Assembly: GCA_016936135.1 (NCBI GenBank)
Contig: JAFGPP010000040.1
Location: 1-40,537, forward strand
Length of the DNA stretch: 40,537 nucleotides
DNA from: Thermoplasmatota archaeon
Lineage (GTDB): Archaea; Thermoplasmatota; E2; DHVEG-1
Direction of reading: 5' to 3'
Position 1 is the stretch's first letter, and every line of letters begins with the position of its first letter. A model generated the notes under the pieces. That model saw nothing but the letters and a program-made list of their open reading frames with translations, did not search any database and was not told where the DNA came from. The translations under genes and the position numbers were made by a program. Shown piece after piece: positions 18,104-24,897 of this stretch.

Positions 18104-18694
18104 ATGCTAGCTAAAAAAATTTTATATGATAAATCACTTCTTTTTCTTGTATTTACTAATATAATCATCATAATAATTGCACTTGTTGAAAACTGGGATT
18201 TTTTTAGAATAATTTTCATCTATTGGTGTCAAAGCATTATAATTGGTTTTTTCAATGTAGTAAAAATTTTAACATAAAATGCAGGTGATGATGGAAGATC
18301 ATATGTTTCTGGAAAAATATTCTCTTCCATATTTTTTATTTTTCACTATGGTATGTTTCATGCAGGTTATCTATTCTTTTTGTATTTCTTATCGGATGGT
18401 AGAATATCAATTTCCTTATTTTTTAATGATTTTTATTTCAGTTCAATGCTGATATTATTATTTATCAATCATTTATTTTCCTTTGTTTATAATAAATACA
18501 TGGTGAAAGAAAAACAAAAAGATATCGGGACAATATTTTTTCAACCCTATGCTCGAATAATCCCAATGCATTTAACAATAATACTCGGGAGCATTTTTTT
18601 ATTGGCAGATATACCACAAATTGCATTAGTAATATTTTTACTATTAAAAACAGCAGTTGATGTAATAATGCATAGTAAGGAACATAAAAAATAA
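18104..18694 (+). pseudogene. DUF6498 membrane protein interrupted by an in-frame TAA
   Basis: Reading straight through from ATG 18104 gives one continuous frame of 197 codons broken only by TAA at 18275-18277 (codon 58). The part before the stop (LVFTNIIIIIIALVENW, then FFRIIFIYWCQSIIIGFFNV) and the part after it (SSIFFIFHYGMFHAGYLFFL, later PYARIIPMHLTIILGS and KTAVDVIMHSKEH) together match the DUF6498 layout, including its conserved FHYGMFHAG and MH motifs. A single base change would explain the stop. Downstream in-frame ATGs (for example 18353) would give only a truncated protein lacking the first helices. The function of DUF6498 is unknown; it is a multi-helix membrane protein. Sequencing error is the main alternative. 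Confidence 0.72.
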
Positions 18695-18707
18695 AAACTT
18701 CTATTTT

Positions 18708-19178
18708 CTATTTAGATATTACAATATCCTGAGATTTTTTAACATCAAGTTTCATAGGAACGTCAAGTTGAGCTTGAACTGACCAATTGATGCAACTTCG
18801 CCCGCCCATCGCAACAGCACTGATAAAAGTACCTGCTGCACCCAGTTTTTCTTCTAGTTGTTCCTGTGATTTTTGCAGCAAATTCCTTTCATTTAATATA
18901 TCTGAAGGTATAGTTATTTCAAAATTGTATTGATCTTGATGATATTCTTGCTCTCCCCCAAGAGGCAAACTAAAGTTATATACATTTTCATAATGAGTTT
19001 CAGTTGCTTTTGATGTATGCCTTGTAGTTTTTCTTTTACCTAACAATGATATCTCAAGTTTTCTTGCAGTTAATGGTTTTTTAAGGTTAAGTTTTAAATT
19101 TCCCGTTATTTTTTCACCTGGCTTGTAGTCATATTTTTCTAGCGTAAAAGTTATTTTTTCTGGCCCAAATAATCCCAT
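18708..19178 (-). CDS. Arrestin-fold / Spo0M-like protein
   Basis: 156 residues beginning at ATG 19178 behind GGGAGAAAA. The pattern ITFTLEKYDYKPGEKITGNL, LKLNLKKPLTARKLEISLLG and YNFSLPLGGEQEY resembles the N-terminal arrestin/Vps26/Spo0M beta-sandwich, with its typical PGE turn and the alternating hydrophobic strands. It ends SVQAQLDVPMKLDVKKSQDI, also typical of the last strands of an arrestin N-domain, and there is only one such domain. No membrane segment or signal peptide is seen, so it is cytoplasmic. Prokaryotic relatives have poorly known roles; a scaffold function is inference. Convergent with the DUF6498 locus (13 bp apart). Confidence 0.65.
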   Translation of the reverse strand: MGLFGPEKITFTLEKYDYKPGEKITGNLKLNLKKPLTARKLEISLLGKRKTTRHTSKATETHYENVYNFSLPLGGEQEYHQDQYNFEITIPSDILNERNLLQKSQEQLEEKLGAAGTFISAVAMGGRSCINWSVQAQLDVPMKLDVKKSQDIVISK

Positions 19179-19290
19179 TTTTCTCCCACTATTAATTCAT
19201 CTGCTAAGATTATATTAAGGTTAATAATAAAAAGTTATTTATTATCTTTGGCAAAAGCTATTAAATGATTATTAATAAAGGTGAAATAAC

Positions 19291-20328
19291 ATGGTAAAAA
19301 TGAAAGTTGCAATGTACTATAATAACAATGACGTTCGAATAGAAGAACAAGAGATTCCTAAAATATCTGATGATGAACTCTTGGTAAAAGTAATTGCTAG
19401 TGGTATTTGTGGCTCTGATGTCATGGAATGGTATCGTGTTAAAAAAGCACCAATAGTATTGGGTCATGAGATATCGGGACTTGTTGAAAAAGTAGGGGAA
19501 AACGTTAATAAATTCAACAAGGGGGATAGGGTCTTTGTAACTCATCATGTACCGTGTAATGTATGCAGATATTGTCTTAACAACGAGCATACACTGTGCA
19601 GAACATTGCATTCCACAAAATTTTATCCGGGCGGGTTTGCAGAATATATCAGAATACCAGCAATTAACGTTGACAGAGGGACATTTCTTCTTCCCGATGA
19701 AATGAGTTTTGATGAGGGGACATTTATTGAGCCGCTTGCATGTGTTGTCCGCGGATTAAGGATTGCCCAATTTAAACCCGCACAAAGTGTACTAGTTTTG
19801 GGAAGTGGTATTGCAGGTTTACTTAACATTAAACTTACTAGAGCACTTGGAGCATCAAAAATATTTGCAACAGATATTAACAATTATAGACTCGAGATAG
19901 CAAGAAAGATGGGAGCAGATATTGCAATTAATGCAAAAGAAAACATCACAAAAATTATCGAAAAGAACAATGATGGCCGATTGGCTGATTTTGTTATTCT
20001 CTGTACCGGAGCTATTAATGCTGTAAAACAGGCAATACAATCCGTTGAACCAGGAGGAACGCTTTTATTTTTCGCACCTACTATGCCAGAAATTGAGATT
20101 CCCTTTACTTTGTTTAATGTCTGGAACAAACAGATTAAAATTTTTTCAACATATGCAGGGGCTGGTAAAGATATCATAGATGCCATTGAATTAATTAGAT
20201 CTAAAAAGTTAATTGTAACAGATATGATAACTCATAAGTTACCCCTTGAAAAGGCTCAGGAAGGTTTTTTTCTAGTGGCTAACGCTGATAAATCCATTAA
20301 GGTAATACTTGAAAATAATGAAAAATAA
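19291..20328 (+). CDS. Zinc-dependent medium-chain alcohol/polyol dehydrogenase
   Basis: 345 residues from ATG 19291, with GGTGA 6 bp upstream. MDR family: catalytic zinc ligands C40 (SGICGSD) and H59-E60 (LGHEISG), a structural zinc lobe C89, C92, C95, C103 (CNVCRYCLNNEHTLC), and a Rossmann site VLVLGSGIAGLLNIKLTRAL near 166-185. E in FIEPLACVVRG is the usual fourth ligand. Nearest types by motif are threonine, sorbitol or glucose dehydrogenases, but the substrate cannot be read from the sequence. The acidic D after the Rossmann site (FATDINNYR) suggests NAD rather than NADP. An Lrp-like regulator gene ends 27 bp away, convergent. Confidence 0.85.
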   Translation: MVKMKVAMYYNNNDVRIEEQEIPKISDDELLVKVIASGICGSDVMEWYRVKKAPIVLGHEISGLVEKVGENVNKFNKGDRVFVTHHVPCNVCRYCLNNEHTLCRTLHSTKFYPGGFAEYIRIPAINVDRGTFLLPDEMSFDEGTFIEPLACVVRGLRIAQFKPAQSVLVLGSGIAGLLNIKLTRALGASKIFATDINNYRLEIARKMGADIAINAKENITKIIEKNNDGRLADFVILCTGAINAVKQAIQSVEPGGTLLFFAPTMPEIEIPFTLFNVWNKQIKIFSTYAGAGKDIIDAIELIRSKKLIVTDMITHKLPLEKAQEGFFLVANADKSIKVILENNEK

Positions 20329-20355
20329 AGTAGCGATATATTTTCGCTGAATTTT

Positions 20356-20880
20356 TTATACAAAATTTTTGATTTGATCTTTGTGAGGATTCACAATTCC
20401 ACATTTAGATATGGGAAAAATATCTTCCATTACATGTACCTCACTTATAACCGAACTATATTCCTTCTCAAGTATATGAGTAAATTTTTTCATTGTTTGA
20501 ATATCTTTAGCAGTGAAAATAATTATCCAGTCATACCTTCCATGAAGATAGCTACTACTTTCTACAGTAACACCTACTTCCTCTCCCCTTCTATGTAAAA
20601 GAAGATTTATAATCTTGCTAATTGCATCATCAATGGGTTCAACAGATCTTTTGATTAACATTATATATCTTTGAACGCCGAGCTTATCATTGTCAACAAC
20701 AGCCCTGTAACCCCATATATCTTTGTTATCTTCTAGTCTTTTAATAATTCTCCAGACTTTCTGTCTAGAAAAGCCGCATTTTTTAGAGATTTCATCTATT
20801 GATTCCCTTGCATTTTTTTGTAGATGAATTAAAATTTTCTTTTCATCTTCCTCGATTTGTTTAAAACTTCTCTTTGCCAT
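20356..20880 (-). CDS. Lrp/AsnC family transcription regulator
   Basis: 174 residues from ATG 20880, with TTGGAGGAA upstream. An N-terminal winged helix-turn-helix (about 8-60: DEKKILIHLQKNARESIDEI, then SRQKVWRIIKRLEDNKDI) is followed by a RAM-like ligand domain (about 70-150: YIMLIKRS, SSSYLHGRYDWIIIFTAKDI). RAM domains usually bind an amino acid and form dimers and octamers. The extra about 20 residues at the C-terminus (FPISKCGIVNPHKDQIKNFV) are not standard. Its target is unknown; palindromes in its own promoter region (see separate entry) and the neighbouring dehydrogenase and ubiA genes are candidates. Confidence 0.9.
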   Translation of the reverse strand: MAKRSFKQIEEDEKKILIHLQKNARESIDEISKKCGFSRQKVWRIIKRLEDNKDIWGYRAVVDNDKLGVQRYIMLIKRSVEPIDDAISKIINLLLHRRGEEVGVTVESSSYLHGRYDWIIIFTAKDIQTMKKFTHILEKEYSSVISEVHVMEDIFPISKCGIVNPHKDQIKNFV

Positions 20881-20996
20881 AGAATTCCTCCAATAAGCTG
20901 ATACTAGATTTAATCATAATATCATTATCAAACATATTTTTCATGATATAAAACAATATAATATAAATCTTATCAATAATGAATTTTTATCAAATA

Positions 20997-21033
20997 GATA
21001 AAACATATTTATCATCTCTATTTTTAAAAATAG
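20997..21033. promoter_or_regulatory. Two dyads in the 328-bp lrp-ubiA intergenic region
   Basis: GATAAA-5-TTTATC (20997-21013) and the perfect 16-bp palindrome CTATTTTTAAAAATAG (21018-21033) lie side by side in the divergent region between the Lrp gene and the prenyltransferase gene. Half-sites TTATC/GATAA also occur nearby (about 20970-20990). Lrp-family operators are AT-rich dyads, so autoregulation is plausible. Apart from these and a TATA-like TTTATAAT near 21178-21185 before ubiA, nothing else is seen in 20881-21208. Confidence 0.4.
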
Positions 21034-21208
21034 CAATTTAGCACATTTATTAATAATAATTTGAAAAAATAATTTTCATTTATTTGTTAATCGATATTTC
21101 CATTTAATATTTCCCCTTCTCTTGATTTAATGTATGGCTGCCAGCTTCAATCTACAGTTTTTTTTAAAAAATTAAAGTTTATAATTGGTAATTTTATATC
21201 TACACAAA

Positions 21209-22090
21209 ATGCGGAAATTAAAAGCAATTTGGGAATTGATGAGACTTGAACATGGTGTAATGATTGCTATTGCAATTATTATTGGAGCATATATTGCCGA
21301 AAAAACTTCTCCAAATTTTGAAAATTTCATACTTACATTTTGTACAGCATTGTTTCTTGAGGCAAGTACATTTGCATTAAATGATTACTATGATTATGAA
21401 ATAGATAAAAAAAATAAAAGAATTGATCGCCCATTGGTAAGAGGGGATTTATCAAAAAATTCAGCCTTATATCTATTTTTGATTTTTTTCCCATTAGGCA
21501 TTCTTAGCTCTTTTTTTGTAAATTTTACGTGTTTTGTAATTGCTCTAATGACTGCAATATTTGCAATTTTTTATGATGCAGTCCTAAAAAAAATAAAATT
21601 CATTGGTAATTTTTTCATAGCTTATGTAATGGCCATTCCTTTTGTTTTTGGGGAAGCCTCAGTACTACAAACAAAAAATTTTACTCTAAGTATATCTCCT
21701 GCAGTTATAACCGTTGCATCAATTGCTTTTCTTTCTGGTGTTGGTAGAGAAATAATGAAAGATGTAATGGACTTTGAGGGAGACAAAACAGCTGGTGTTA
21801 AATCATTTCCAAAATATTTGGGTGAAAGAGTGAGTAATTTTATTTCAGCCGTTTTTTATTTAACTGCAATTTTAATTAGTTTTTTACCCTTTTTTGTAAG
21901 AGAATATGATTTTTACTACAATAATTTTTATTACCTTTTCCTTATTCTTGTAACCGATATTTTGCTATTGTGGACAGCATTAGAACTGATAATAAATAAA
22001 AATCCAAAACTTTCGTTTCACAGAAAATTAACACTATTTGCCTTATTCTTAGGATTGCTTGGTTTTCTTATTGGGGCAATAACCTCCTGA
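21209..22090 (+). CDS. UbiA family prenyltransferase, probable digeranylgeranylglyceryl phosphate synthase
   Basis: 293 residues, eight or nine membrane helices. The start is ATG 21209; an in-frame TTG at 21185 is not convincing. The two Mg2+/prenyl-diphosphate motifs are intact: N58-D59-x2-D62-x3-D66 (NDYYDYEID) and D185-x2-D188-x2-G191-D192 (DVMDFEGD). In Archaea this length and these motifs fit (S)-2,3-di-O-geranylgeranylglyceryl phosphate synthase, which adds the second ether-linked chain during membrane lipid synthesis; a quinone prenyltransferase is the alternative. It starts a run of three genes with very short gaps. Confidence 0.85.
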   Translation: MRKLKAIWELMRLEHGVMIAIAIIIGAYIAEKTSPNFENFILTFCTALFLEASTFALNDYYDYEIDKKNKRIDRPLVRGDLSKNSALYLFLIFFPLGILSSFFVNFTCFVIALMTAIFAIFYDAVLKKIKFIGNFFIAYVMAIPFVFGEASVLQTKNFTLSISPAVITVASIAFLSGVGREIMKDVMDFEGDKTAGVKSFPKYLGERVSNFISAVFYLTAILISFLPFFVREYDFYYNNFYYLFLILVTDILLLWTALELIINKNPKLSFHRKLTLFALFLGLLGFLIGAITS

Positions 22091-22092
22091 AG

Positions 22093-22770
22093 GTGATAAT
22101 AATATTTCAAAATGATATCGTAGGTGTTGTATGCGTTTACGTTTATGTAGCAATTTTACTTATTTTAACAGAAAAAATAAGTTCAAAGAAATATCCAATA
22201 GCAAGTAGAAAAATTTTACACATAATGGTTGGAAACATTGCTTTTCTTTTACCTGTATTTCAAACACGGGAATTAATGGCTTTTTTTGCCGCAGGGCCTT
22301 TTATACTTTTTACCTTTTTAATGAGTCCTTATTCTCCGATTTCAAAATTGAGAGGAAAGACCTCAGAAGCGGGTCATGGTATGGGACTTGTATATTATGC
22401 CATTACTTGGACAATCTTGGCTTACATTTTTTTTGATTATAAAGTAATCATTGCAATTGGAATTCTAGCAATGTCTTATGGAGATGGATTTGCCTCCCTC
22501 ATTGGTATGAAATATGGGGGAAAGAAATACAACATTTTTGGAGATTTAAAAAGCTATATGGGATCTTATTCAATGTTTGTATTTACTTTTTTATTGATAA
22601 TTATTGCAGAATTATTTTATGAAAAATTTTTTCCAGACTTAATACATTTATCCACTATTATTTTTATTTCTTTTCTTTCAACTTTTGTTGAAGGATTGAC
22701 TCCAAAGGGATTAGATAATCTTTCAGTTCCGTTTCTAACAAGCATTTTGTACTATTTTTTACTGGCATAG
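22093..22770 (+). CDS. Dolichol/phytol kinase-like CTP-dependent prenol kinase
   Basis: About 225 residues, six or seven membrane helices. Family marks: SRKILHIMVGN (about 39-48), SYGDGFASLIGMKYGGKKY and KSYMGSYSMF in the middle, and VEGLTPKGLDNLSVPF near the end. These are the conserved stretches of the dolichol/phytol kinase and CDP-diglyceride synthetase-like group. Reaction by family: prenol + CTP to prenyl phosphate. GTG 22093 follows the ubiA stop by 2 bp. AGGTGAT at 22091-22097 would suit a start slightly further on at an ATA (22102) if that were the real initiator. Confidence 0.78.
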   Translation: MIIIFQNDIVGVVCVYVYVAILLILTEKISSKKYPIASRKILHIMVGNIAFLLPVFQTRELMAFFAAGPFILFTFLMSPYSPISKLRGKTSEAGHGMGLVYYAITWTILAYIFFDYKVIIAIGILAMSYGDGFASLIGMKYGGKKYNIFGDLKSYMGSYSMFVFTFLLIIIAELFYEKFFPDLIHLSTIIFISFLSTFVEGLTPKGLDNLSVPFLTSILYYFLLA

Positions 22771-22778
22771 GGAATAAA

Positions 22779-23357
22779 ATGAGATTAGTAATCGTTGACG
22801 GGTTGGATGGGTCAGGTAAAGACACACAAGCACAATTGATAAAGACGAAATATGAGAAAAAAGGTGAAAGGGTATGTATTCGATCACATCCGGAAGATGA
22901 CAATTATTATGGAAAAAAGGCAAAAAAGTCCCTTCTTGAAAAGGGAAAAATCAATAAAATTAAAGCATCAATTTTCTACATGATGGATGTATTGCGTTCT
23001 ATAAGAAAATATTACGATCCTGATAAATATGATACTATAATTATGGTCAGATATCTGGTTGGTACTGCATACCTTCCTAAAAAGTTTGTAAAAGTTGGCT
23101 ATAATTTTTTTAAAAAATTTGTTCCTACCTCGGATTATATGTTTTTTCTGGACACCGCCCCAGAAGTTTTGTTAAAACGTGTTGAAGGTCGAAATAAAAG
23201 GGAAATATTTGAAACATTCGAAGGATTTGTAGATGTAAGAAATAAGGCACTTAGTATTGTTAAAGATTGGCATATAATCGATGCTTCAGTCTCAATCGAA
23301 AATGTTTTTTCAAAAATTGAGGATATACTTGATTCAATGGATTTGAAAACCAATTAA
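22779..23357 (+). CDS. Atypical thymidylate kinase-like P-loop kinase
   Basis: 192 residues from ATG 22779 with GGGAA upstream. P-loop GLDGSGKDT (8-16) and a lid-like GRNKREIFE place it in the TMP-kinase family. The motif normally reading DR(Y/H) is V90-R91-Y92 in the frame MVRYLVGTAYLPKK, and the usual substrate-binding REPGG region reads RSHPEDDNYYG, so dTMP specificity is doubtful. It follows ubiA and a prenol kinase at 8 bp, suggesting a role in lipid precursor phosphorylation (for example prenyl monophosphate to diphosphate) as a guess from context. A plain nucleotide kinase remains possible. Confidence 0.7.
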   Translation: MRLVIVDGLDGSGKDTQAQLIKTKYEKKGERVCIRSHPEDDNYYGKKAKKSLLEKGKINKIKASIFYMMDVLRSIRKYYDPDKYDTIIMVRYLVGTAYLPKKFVKVGYNFFKKFVPTSDYMFFLDTAPEVLLKRVEGRNKREIFETFEGFVDVRNKALSIVKDWHIIDASVSIENVFSKIEDILDSMDLKTN

Positions 23358-23434
23358 CTAAGTATTCAGTTATTTTATAAAAAATCAATAATAATATAAA
23401 AAGTATTATATACTAACAATTTGTTATAAATCAT

Positions 23435-23521
23435 ATGGATGGGGGAGTAACTTATTTTCCCATCTTTCCTCACCACCTTCACGCTTCCCCATCCAAATTA
23501 AATTTGAAGTCTTGCAGTTAG
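23435..23521 (+). other. Possible small transcript: hairpin element and 28-codon leaderless ORF
   Basis: In the 316-bp gap between the kinase and purQ a TATA-like ATTATATAC (23405-23413) points to a start at about 23436. GGATGGGG (23437-23444) can pair with CCCCATCC (23487-23494) over a 42-base loop, or GATGGG with CCCATC (23459-23464) over a 15-base loop, two mutually exclusive stems. The same stretch encodes a short ORF from ATG 23435 to TAG 23521 (MDGGVTYFPIFPHHLHASPS and 8 more residues). Which, if either, is real is not known. No other feature is seen in the gap. Confidence 0.3.
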
Positions 23522-23673
23522 ATAACAGATAATCACAAGTGGCATCCCTGTTCTATTTTCGAGTAAGTGAACTATCCAAAAAAAGAATGTTTTGACACTA
23601 TTTGAATTTTATCATTTAATTAAAATTCCAATTATTATTTTCAATATTTTCCTTTTATAATTTCACGATTTTA

Positions 23674-24510
23674 TTAAAACCTATGGGATATATAGTCAAT
23701 AACTGACTCAAAGATTACTCTGCCATCGCCTTCCAATTCATTTAAACCTTCTCGAGTCCAGTCTGAATGTTGATATCTAAAAAAAGCCCTCTCTGGATGG
23801 GGCATCATACCAAACACATTTCCTGTGCAGTTACAGATACCAGCAATATTAGATATTGATCCATTAGGATTCCAGGGATAGCCTTTTTCATCCCCATCTA
23901 AATCAACGTACCTAAATACTATTTGATCGTTTTCCGCAAGTTTTTTTAAATAATAATCCTGATTTTCCAATGGAAATATCAACTTGCCTTCTGCATGGGC
24001 ACTTGGAATTAAACGAATGTCCCCATTTGGGATTTTATTTGTAAAGATACAATTTCCGTGGTTTTCATGTCTGAGTAATGTTGGTCGGCATTCAAATTTA
24101 TTAGAATCGTTAATATTAAGACACGATTCTGAAACAGAACTTAATAATGATTTCATCCCAGGTAGTAAACCCAACTCAATCAATATTTGAAAACCATTAC
24201 AAATTCCTAGAATAGGATACTCCAAATTAACAAAATCTTTGAGTTGTTTTTGCAGCTTACTTTTAATTCTTGCAGCAAAAATTGCCCCTGCTCTTATATA
24301 ATCGCCTGCTGAAAAACCCCCAGGTATCATTATACATTGATAATCAAAAACATCTCTTTTTTCCGAGTTGTTACAATCTATGTGTAATAGTTGCTTGAGA
24401 TGCACCATTTCTGGATTTGTGTCTAATCTTTTGAAAGCATCATATGACTCCTGTTCACAATTTGTTCCCTCGATGCGCAATATTGCCACTCTGATATCGT
24501 CTATTTTCAC
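23674..24510 (-). CDS. purQ: Phosphoribosylformylglycinamidine synthase, glutamine amidotransferase subunit
   Basis: 278 residues. Class I glutamine amidotransferase that supplies ammonia to PurL in the fourth step of purine synthesis. Nucleophile C104 in GICNGFQ and the His-x-Glu pair H238-P-E240 (MMPHPERA) are present, together with the PGGFSAGDYIRAG oxyanion region. GTG 24510 is the start: AGGTGA lies 5 bp before it, while an overlapping ATG runs straight into TGA. Residues of about 115-205 include an extension typical of the archaeal/bacterial long PurQ form. Neither purL nor purS is in the window. Confidence 0.93.
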   Translation of the reverse strand: MKIDDIRVAILRIEGTNCEQESYDAFKRLDTNPEMVHLKQLLHIDCNNSEKRDVFDYQCIMIPGGFSAGDYIRAGAIFAARIKSKLQKQLKDFVNLEYPILGICNGFQILIELGLLPGMKSLLSSVSESCLNINDSNKFECRPTLLRHENHGNCIFTNKIPNGDIRLIPSAHAEGKLIFPLENQDYYLKKLAENDQIVFRYVDLDGDEKGYPWNPNGSISNIAGICNCTGNVFGMMPHPERAFFRYQHSDWTREGLNELEGDGRVIFESVIDYISHRF

Positions 24511-24606
24511 ATTTTCACCTGATTTTAAAATTTGTAATATAATATTCCATTATTTTCTTTTCCAGTTAAATCTTTATACAATAACACAAACCTTAAATAT
24601 TGTTTT

Positions 24607-24654
24607 TATAATTATATATAATTACATATAATGAAATATAGTTAAATATAATTA
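24607..24654 (+). promoter_or_regulatory. Five 8-bp repeats at 10-bp period upstream of the RHH gene
   Basis: TATAATTA, TATAATTA, TATAATGA, TATAGTTA and TATAATTA begin at 24607, 24617, 24627, 24637 and 24647, each exactly 10 bp from the last, ending at the Shine-Dalgarno AGGTG before ATG 24664. One helical turn per repeat is the spacing at which RHH dimers line up on one face of the DNA. The array probably covers the promoter's TATA region as well, so binding would shut transcription off. Confidence 0.6.
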
Positions 24655-24663
24655 GGTGTTTAA

Positions 24664-24888
24664 ATGAATGAAGAAAAAAAATACACTACGATATCAATTC
24701 CGACTCCACTTGCAGAAAAAATTAAAAAGAGAATAAAAGGCACTGGATTTCACTCTCTTTCATCATATGTAACCTATGTTCTCAGAGAAGTAATTGCAGG
24801 CACAGAAGAAGAAAGAGAAGAAGTTTTTACTAAAGAAGATGAGGAAAAGGTCAAGGAAAGATTACGCGCACTTGGATACTTGGATTAA
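24664..24888 (+). CDS. Ribbon-helix-helix (CopG/MetJ-like) DNA-binding protein
   Basis: 74 residues. The N-terminal strand KYTTISIPTPLAEKIKKRI leads to helices with SSYVTYVLREVI, the RHH_1 layout. The strand would insert into the major groove (T, S, I facing). An acidic helix (TEEEREEVFTKEDEEKVKER) and the ending LRALGYLD complete the protein. It starts with AGGTG 5 bp upstream and lies 9 bp before sat. With the 10-bp repeat array overlapping its promoter it is likely an autorepressor controlling the sulfate cluster; the signal it senses is not evident. Confidence 0.82.
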   Translation: MNEEKKYTTISIPTPLAEKIKKRIKGTGFHSLSSYVTYVLREVIAGTEEEREEVFTKEDEEKVKERLRALGYLD

Positions 24889-24897
24889 GGTGAATAA

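Noticed and set aside
18275-18277. Stop codon reassignment or pyrrolysine at the TAA
   Set aside because: Pyrrolysine uses TAG, and TAA ends most other genes in the window, so a general reassignment is excluded.
23437-23494. tRNA-like acceptor pairing GGATGGG/CCCATCC
   Set aside because: No T-loop (TTC-A/T), no D arm and no anticodon arm are present between the two arms, so it is not a tRNA.
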